In this document: in pieces, positions 59,486 through 64,000 of the stretch | Layout: each line of letters starts with the position of its first letter | How positions within the stretch are numbered: position 1 is the first letter of the stretch | Translations under genes and position numbers: made by a program | The notes under the pieces: generated by a model | Database searches by the model: none | Told to the model about the DNA's origin: nothing | The model's input: the letters and a program-made list of their open reading frames with translations, nothing else | From: Candidatus Contendobacter odensis Run_B_J11 | Lineage (GTDB): Bacteria; Pseudomonadota; Gammaproteobacteria; Competibacterales; Competibacteraceae | DNA length: 64,000 bases | Reading direction: 5' to 3' | Assembly (NCBI RefSeq): GCF_000531125.1 | Contig: NZ_CBTK010000212.1 | Coordinates: 1 to 64,000 of the forward strand

Positions 59486-60933
59486 ACATGATGGGTTTGA
59501 TGGCAGTGACGGCGCTGCTGGTGGTTCCGGCCAGCGCGGCGCTGGCGCTGGTCTTTCTGCCCAGTTACCGGATCGGCGCCCGGCTGAATGTCAGCGCGGC
59601 ATTGCTCAGTCTGCTGGCCGCTGTCACCCTGTTGTGGGTACAGCCGGAACCGAATCTTTACCTGCGGGTGGATGATTTCAACATCTATCTGGTGGTGCTG
59701 AACAATCTGGTCAGTTTCACCACCAGCGTGTTCAGCGCCAGTTACATCGCTCACGAACTGGAAACCGGGCGGCTGACCCCGGTATATCTGCGCTTTTATC
59801 ACGCCATGTATCAGGCACTGATCTTCGCCATGAATCTGGCGTTTCTGGCCAATAACATTGGGCTGATGTGGGTGGCGATTGAGCTGGCGACGCTGGTTAC
59901 GGTACTCATGGTCGGCATCTACCGGACTCGCGCCGCTCTGGAGGCAGCCTGGAAGTATTTCATCCTCGGCAGTCTCGGCATCGCCCTGGCACTGTTTGGC
60001 ACCATTCTGGTTTACCTGGCGGCGCAGCCGGTGATAGGGGAAGGCTTGCCGGCCATGGCTTGGGATCACCTGCTGACTCGCGCCAGCGCCTTCGATCCGG
60101 CACTGCTCAATCTGGCGTTTGTATTCCTGCTGATCGGTTACGGAACCAAGGCCGGTCTGGTGCCGCTGCACGCTTGGCTGCCCGACGCCCATGCCGAGGG
60201 TCCCACCCCGATTTCAGCGGTACTGTCCGGTTTATTGTTGAACGTGGCGCTGTATGCGGTGCTGCGCTTCAAGATGCTGATGAGCGCCAATCCGTCCGCG
60301 CTGGCGCCGGGGCCGCTGATGGTGGGATTAGGATTGCTGTCGCTGTTGTTCGCCGGGCTGATGCTCTACCGCCGGGGCGACATCAAACGGCTGTTCGCCT
60401 ACTCCTCCATCGAACATATGGGCATCATTACCTTTGCCTTTGGCATGGGCGGGCCGCTGGCCAACTTTGCCGGATTGCTGCACATGATGATGCACAGCCT
60501 GACCAAGTCGGCGATTTTTTTTGCCGTCGGTCATATTTCCCAGGCCAAGGGTACGCAACGCATTTCCACCATTCGCGGCTTGACCACCACCCATCCGACC
60601 CTGGGCTGGGGACTGGTGGCGGGGGTAATCGCCATTGCCGGGATGCCCCCGTTCGGGGTCTTTATGAGCGAGTTTCTAGTGGTGAGTTCCACTTTCGCCC
60701 GCCAACCGCTGCTGGCGTTGCCGCTGGTACTGGGGTTGCTGCTGGCGTTTGGTACGCTGCTGTGGCGGTTGCATGGGCTGGCCTTCGGTAAACCGGACAG
60801 TGGCCCCACGGTTCCGGTGCAGGCGAGCATCCTGCCGATGCTGGTGCATCTGGCGCTGGTCCTGATCGCCGGAATCTGGTTGCCGGGGCCGCTGGTGGCC
60901 TGGTTCCACAATGTCGCAGTGCTGTTGGGTTGA
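59482..60933 (+). CDS. hyfF: HyfF-like antiporter-type subunit (NuoN/NuoL family)
   Basis: 483 residues, about 14 helices. LMWVAIELATLVTVLMVGIYRTRAALEAAWKYFILGSLGIALALFG (conserved Glu), LIGYGTKAGLVPLHAWLPDAHAEGPTPISAVLSGLLLNVALY (Lys and His pathway), LFAYSSIEHMGIITFAFG, LLHMMMHSLTKSAIFFAVGH. Second ion-pumping subunit of the complex. Overlaps hyfE by 4 bp; the next gene starts at GTG 60944, 10 bp after its stop. Confidence 0.93.
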   Translation: MNMMGLMAVTALLVVPASAALALVFLPSYRIGARLNVSAALLSLLAAVTLLWVQPEPNLYLRVDDFNIYLVVLNNLVSFTTSVFSASYIAHELETGRLTPVYLRFYHAMYQALIFAMNLAFLANNIGLMWVAIELATLVTVLMVGIYRTRAALEAAWKYFILGSLGIALALFGTILVYLAAQPVIGEGLPAMAWDHLLTRASAFDPALLNLAFVFLLIGYGTKAGLVPLHAWLPDAHAEGPTPISAVLSGLLLNVALYAVLRFKMLMSANPSALAPGPLMVGLGLLSLLFAGLMLYRRGDIKRLFAYSSIEHMGIITFAFGMGGPLANFAGLLHMMMHSLTKSAIFFAVGHISQAKGTQRISTIRGLTTTHPTLGWGLVAGVIAIAGMPPFGVFMSEFLVVSSTFARQPLLALPLVLGLLLAFGTLLWRLHGLAFGKPDSGPTVPVQASILPMLVHLALVLIAGIWLPGPLVAWFHNVAVLLG

Positions 60934-60943
60934 GGGCGATCCG

Positions 60944-62515
60944 GTGAACGCGACTTCTGTTTTACTCAGCATTCTGAATGCCGGTCAGCCGGTGGCTGAA
61001 CATCGCCCCTGGCTACGCGCCGTGGTCACGTCCGAAATCTGGAATGCACTGATTCAAGGTTTGGCGGAGGGAACCTGGACTCTGCTTGGACTATGGGGCG
61101 AAGCCGGGATCGTGCATCTGGCGGCGTATGAGGCTCCAATCAATCCCCCCGGCGCTTCGCGCCTCCCCCCTTTGCCAAAGGAGGGTTGGGGGGATTTTAT
61201 CGTCGCCAGCCTGCCCTGTCCCGATGGGCAGTTTCCCTCGGTAGCTCGGCTGCACCCGCCAGCACAACGGCTGGAGCGCACCATTGCTGATTTGGTCGGT
61301 TTACGGCCGGTTGGCGCTGCCGATCCCCGGCCTTGGCTGGATCATGGCCGCTGGCCGGTTGTGCATCCGCTCGGCACGGTAACGCCACGCACCGATCCGC
61401 AGCCTCCCTATCTGTTTCTGACGGCGGAAGGTGAGGGCTTGCATCAGATTCCGGTCGGGCCGGTTCATGCCGGCATTATCGAACCCGGTCATTTCCGCTT
61501 TACCGCCAATGGTGAAGCGGTGGTTCGGCTGGAACAACGGCTGGGCTATGTCCACAAGGGCATTGAGTCGCTGCTGATTGGCGCAACCCTGGAACGGGCA
61601 GCGCGGCTGATCGGGCGGGTGTCGGGCGACAGCACCGTGGCCTATGCGCTGGCTTTCGCCCGCGCGGTTGAAGCAGCGACGGAAACCGTGGTGCCAACCC
61701 GCGCTCACTGGCTGCGGGCGCTGATGGCGGAATTGGAACGATTGGCGAATCACTGCGGCGATATTGGCGCGATCTGCAACGATGCCGCCTTTGCGCTGAT
61801 GCTGGCCCATTGCGCGGTGTTACGCGAGCAGGTATTGCGCGCCAGCGCCGCCTGTTTCGGCCATCGTCTGCTGATGGACTGCATCATTCCCGGTGGGGTC
61901 GTCGCCGATTTGCCAACGGATGGCGTCAAGATTCTGCGGGCGCTGGTGGCTGATATCCGCCGCCAGTTTCCGCCGCTGATCGATCTGTACGACAACACCG
62001 CCTCGCTGCAAGACCGCACCGTCAACACCGGCTTCGTCAAACCGTCCCTGATTAAGCAATTCGGCTGTGGCGGGACCATTGGCCGCGCCGGGGGCCGCGC
62101 CTTCGATGCGCGCCGCGATCCGGGCTATCCGCCCTACGATCAACTGGAATTCGAGACGCCGGTGCTGACCGAGAGCGATGTCAATGCCCGGATTTGGTTG
62201 CGGATTCACGAAGTGGAACAGAGCTTGGCGCTGATTGATCAGATTCTGGAGCGCTTGCCGTCGGGCGCAGTGCGTGGCGAATTGAACCGCCTCGATCAGC
62301 CGGGCGAAGGTATGGCGCTGGTGGAAGGGTTTCGCGGCGACATTCTGGTCTGGCTGCGACTGGCGGCTGACGGCACGGTGGCGCGCTGCCATCCCCGCGA
62401 TCCGTCCTGGTTCCAGTGGCCGCTGCTGGAAGCCGCTATCGAAAACAACATCGTGGCAGATTTTCCGCTGTGCAATAAATCCTTCAACGGCTCGTATTCG
62501 GGCCACGATCTGTAG
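60944..62515 (+). CDS. HyfG-like fused NuoC/NuoD large subunit lacking Ni ligands (Ehr type)
   Basis: 523 residues from GTG 60944 (an ATG at 60911 would overlap hyfF). Residues 1-150 form a NuoC-like domain, the rest a NuoD/[NiFe] large-subunit domain: HFRFTANGEAVVRLEQRLGYVHKGIE, AHWLRALMAELERLANHCGDIGAI, ELNRLDQPGEGMALVEGFRGDI. In hydrogenases the first ligand motif is RVCGxC; here it is RVSGDS with Ser227 and Ser230. The C-terminal CxxC is replaced by CNKS (Cys510, Ser513) in ADFPLCNKSFNGSYSGHDL. No NiFe site can form. There is no C-terminal peptide for a maturation protease beyond His521-Asp-Leu. About 20 residues at 67-86 come from an inserted repeat. Confidence 0.9.
   Translation: MNATSVLLSILNAGQPVAEHRPWLRAVVTSEIWNALIQGLAEGTWTLLGLWGEAGIVHLAAYEAPINPPGASRLPPLPKEGWGDFIVASLPCPDGQFPSVARLHPPAQRLERTIADLVGLRPVGAADPRPWLDHGRWPVVHPLGTVTPRTDPQPPYLFLTAEGEGLHQIPVGPVHAGIIEPGHFRFTANGEAVVRLEQRLGYVHKGIESLLIGATLERAARLIGRVSGDSTVAYALAFARAVEAATETVVPTRAHWLRALMAELERLANHCGDIGAICNDAAFALMLAHCAVLREQVLRASAACFGHRLLMDCIIPGGVVADLPTDGVKILRALVADIRRQFPPLIDLYDNTASLQDRTVNTGFVKPSLIKQFGCGGTIGRAGGRAFDARRDPGYPPYDQLEFETPVLTESDVNARIWLRIHEVEQSLALIDQILERLPSGAVRGELNRLDQPGEGMALVEGFRGDILVWLRLAADGTVARCHPRDPSWFQWPLLEAAIENNIVADFPLCNKSFNGSYSGHDL
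61142..61196. repeat. Palindromic repeat embedded in frame in hyfG-like gene
   Basis: Outer arms AATCCCCCC (61142-61150) and GGGGGGATT (61188-61196); inner hairpins GGCGC-TTC-GCGCC (61151-61163) and CCTTTG-C-CAAAGG (61169-61181). CCCCGGCGCTTCGCGCC is shared exactly with the intergenic repeat at 9910. It is translated as NPPGASRLPPLPKEGWGDF. Confidence 0.85.
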
Positions 62516-62526
62516 GCCAAGCCGCC

Positions 62527-63039
62527 ATGCGCAAGCTGTTGTTACATTATCTGTGGCGGTCGCCACTGACCGAGGCGGCTCCGGCTCCTTCCGAACCGGC
62601 TTTGGCCGAACTGGGGGCGAAGGTGGATCAGGCGGCGCGGCGACGCTTAGGCCGCAGTCTGTCGATCCGCGAAGTGGACGCCGGTTCCTGCAACGGTTGT
62701 GAATTGGAAATTCACGCGCTTAATAACGCCTTTTATGACTTGGAGCGGTTCGGTTTTCACATCGTCGCTTCGCCGCGCCATGCCGATGTGCTGCTGGTCA
62801 CGGGTCCGGTGACGGTCAATATGCGGGAGGCGCTGGAACGCACTTATGCCGCCACGCCCGATCCGAAATGGGTGGTGGCGGTGGGCGATTGCGGGCGGGA
62901 CGGCGGGGTGTTTGCTGGTAGCTACGCCTGCGTCGGCGGGGTGGCTGCGGTGATTCCGGTCGATCTGCATATTCCCGGCTGTCCACCAAATCCGATACAA
63001 CTGCTGGAAGGTTTGCTGGCGTTATTGCAGGTTCAATAA
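62527..63039 (+). CDS. hyfI: HyfI/NuoB-like Fe-S small subunit
   Basis: 170 residues. The four Cys of the N2-type [4Fe-4S] cluster are intact: CNGC (Cys55, Cys58), Cys122 in AVGDCGRDGG and Cys152 in IPGCPPNP. VDAGSCNGCELEIHALNNAFYDLERFGFHIVASPRHADVLLVTGPVT is the family core. It is the terminal electron site next to the large subunit and near the membrane interface. Begins 11 bp after the large-subunit stop. Its intact cluster, beside an NiFe-less large subunit, resembles complex I more than hydrogenase. Confidence 0.94.
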   Translation: MRKLLLHYLWRSPLTEAAPAPSEPALAELGAKVDQAARRRLGRSLSIREVDAGSCNGCELEIHALNNAFYDLERFGFHIVASPRHADVLLVTGPVTVNMREALERTYAATPDPKWVVAVGDCGRDGGVFAGSYACVGGVAAVIPVDLHIPGCPPNPIQLLEGLLALLQVQ

Positions 63040-63074
63040 CTTTTCTAATTCTCACTTATGAAGGAGGTTCTCCC

Positions 63075-63269
63075 ATGGCTATTACTGTTGCCGAATTGGA
63101 AAGCTTCAAAAAATCCATCGAGCTTTTAACCCAGTTAAAGTCAATTCCGCTTGAAGTCATTGAGCTTTATTTGGAAATAGAACATGGCTATATCATAAAA
63201 AAACCCAAGCTCAATGAAGAAAAAATCAAGGTAGACCATGATGAGAAAAACAAGGAGGTCTCGCAGTAG
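63075..63269 (+). CDS. Small hypothetical protein after hyfI
   Basis: 64 residues starting MAITVAELESFKKSIELLTQL, helical, with a highly charged Lys/Glu tail (KKPKLNEEKIKVDHDEKNKE). AAGGAGG (63061-63067) 7 bp before the ATG is a near-consensus ribosome site. No membrane segment or cysteine; no family recognised. AT-rich relative to both neighbours. It lies between the Fe-S subunit gene and the SulP gene in the same direction with short gaps (35 and 5 bp), so it is probably made with them. Confidence 0.7.
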   Translation: MAITVAELESFKKSIELLTQLKSIPLEVIELYLEIEHGYIIKKPKLNEEKIKVDHDEKNKEVSQ

Positions 63270-63274
63270 CCCTG

Positions 63275-64000
63275 GTGAAGACTGACCGAGAACACTCGCT
63301 TTATCTGCCATTTGCCACTGCCCTGCGCGACAAATTGCGTGGCGGTTATAATCTCTCCAAGCTGCGTGCCGATCTGCTGGCCGGGATCACGGTCGGTATC
63401 GTCGGAGTACCGTTGGCGATGGCAATGGCGATTGGTAGCGGGGTGCCGCCGCAATATGGTCTGTACACCGCCATTGTCGCCGGCCTGCTGATCGCGCTGA
63501 CCGGCGGTTCCCGATTCAGCGTGTCCGGCCCGACTGCCGCCTTTATCGTTATCCTGCATCCTATTGCCGAGCAATATGGACTCGGCGGGCTGGTGACTGC
63601 CAGTTTCATGGCCGGGATCATGTTGATCGGCATGGGTCTGGGGCGAATGGGCAAGCTGGTCCAGTTCATTCCCTATCCAGTCACCACGGGGTTTGCCACT
63701 GGGAGCGCGGTGGTGATAGCCAGCCTGCAATTCAAAGATTTTTTCGGTCTGCAACTGGCCGTGCAACCGGGGCACTTTCTCGAACGGATTTGGCTGGTTG
63801 GGCAGGCGCTGCCAACTTTTCATACACCTGACTTGCTGATTGGCGCCTCGACTCTGGCCTTGCTGTTGCTGTGGCAGCGCTTGAAAACCGGCCTGCCTGC
63901 ACCGCTGATCGGCATCATTGTCGCGACTGCGCTGACTTGGCTGCTCAGCCGGTTCGTCGAGGGTTTCGAGGTTGCCACCATCGCTTCCCGTTTCAGCTAT
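63275..64000 (+). CDS. SulP family anion transporter (N-terminal part, runs off window)
   Basis: 242 codons open to the window end. From GTG 63275: LRADLLAGITVGIVGVPLAMAMAIGSGVPPQYGLYTAIVAGLLIALTGGSRFSVSGPTAAFIVIL is the SLC26/SulP signature, followed by GRMGKLVQFIPYPVTTGFATGSAVVIA. Members import sulfate, bicarbonate or C4-dicarboxylates (BicA, DauA) across the inner membrane. The AAGGAGG at 63252-63258 is rather far (17 bp) from this GTG. A C-terminal STAS domain, if any, is beyond the window. Position directly behind the Ehr-type operon suggests co-expression. Confidence 0.88.
   Translation, partial: MKTDREHSLYLPFATALRDKLRGGYNLSKLRADLLAGITVGIVGVPLAMAMAIGSGVPPQYGLYTAIVAGLLIALTGGSRFSVSGPTAAFIVILHPIAEQYGLGGLVTASFMAGIMLIGMGLGRMGKLVQFIPYPVTTGFATGSAVVIASLQFKDFFGLQLAVQPGHFLERIWLVGQALPTFHTPDLLIGASTLALLLLWQRLKTGLPAPLIGIIVATALTWLLSRFVEGFEVATIASRFSY

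Noticed and set aside
59080-60192. 370-codon frame on the minus strand opposite hyfE/hyfF
   Set aside because: Antisense to two well-recognised membrane subunits; Gln/His/Arg-rich shadow sequence with no ribosome site.
60911-60943. ATG start for the large-subunit gene at 60911
   Set aside because: It would lie inside the hyfF end by 23 bp and add residues unlike the family; GTG 60944 fits the spacing of the other genes.
61142-61196. Frameshift or assembly error in the hyfG-like gene
   Set aside because: The frame stays open on both sides and the segment is a recognisable repeat shared with 9910-9926, so insertion explains it better.

Overview
The window is a 64 kb piece of a fairly GC-rich chromosome from a Gammaproteobacterium. 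This rests on the gene content: a Pil-Chp chemosensory cluster beside gshB, smc-zipA-ligA in a row, bolA-yciI-yciB, scpA-scpB-rluB, yciK and dusA. The combination of otsAB, a malyl-CoA-lyase-like gene and a hydrogenase-4-like operon would suit a Competibacter-type lineage, but that is a guess. No rRNA, tRNA or CRISPR array was seen. Three stretches are clearly more AT-rich than the rest and look acquired: about 1-1160, 43.5-45.3 kb and 63.07-63.27 kb.

Layout. 0-1.2 kb: damaged HigB/HigA toxin-antitoxin remnant and an orphan gene. 1.2-5.4 kb: MeaB GTPase, Uma2-type protein, malyl-CoA-lyase-like enzyme, a REP-doublet (REPIN/MITE-like) element, iron-type alcohol dehydrogenase. 5.5-9.7 kb: metallophosphoesterase, CarS-like protein, DUF2147 protein, folD, lone malonyl/acyl transferase. 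10-15.3 kb: IS110 remnant, then the minus-strand set diguanylate cyclase > otsA > otsB, in which OtsA carries an unusual membrane/periplasmic sensor-like N-terminus, and a truncated GH15 gene cut at a 25-bp inverted repeat. 15.4-24 kb: K+ channel with RCK domains, small motility-like protein, SprA-type metalloprotease, CbiM/CbiN-type metal permease, GH1 beta-glucosidase with a sugar ABC ATPase, TonB, GshB. 24-32.3 kb: PilI-PilJ-ChpA(PilL)-ChpC twitching chemosensory system without local PilG/PilH. 32.3-43.4 kb: smc, zipA, ligA, parvulin, bolA, yciI, yciB, threonylcarbamoyl-AMP synthase homologue, site-2 protease, trpS. 43.5-45.3 kb: an AIPR-type phage-resistance gene inserted between trpS and scpA. 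45.4-55.3 kb: scpA, scpB, rluB, yciK, squalene/phytoene-synthase-like gene, UspA, Ca-binding-type protein, dusA, CBS protein, histone-deacetylase-like protein, quinone oxidoreductase. 55.5-64 kb: small HTH regulator, then a tight hyfBCEFGI-like operon, a 64-residue protein and a SulP anion transporter running off the edge.

The most notable system is the last one. Its HyfG-like large subunit has Ser in place of both Cys of the first [NiFe] ligand motif and keeps only one Cys near the C-terminus, while the HyfI-like small subunit keeps its four-Cys Fe-S site. It therefore looks like an Ehr-type (energy-converting-hydrogenase-related) membrane complex that cannot be a normal hydrogenase, here followed closely by a small protein and a SulP transporter. 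A palindromic intergenic repeat is inserted in frame inside its large-subunit gene.

Second in interest are the OtsA fusion overlapping a diguanylate cyclase gene, and the several inverted-repeat-bounded elements, one of which marks the break point of the GH15 gene.
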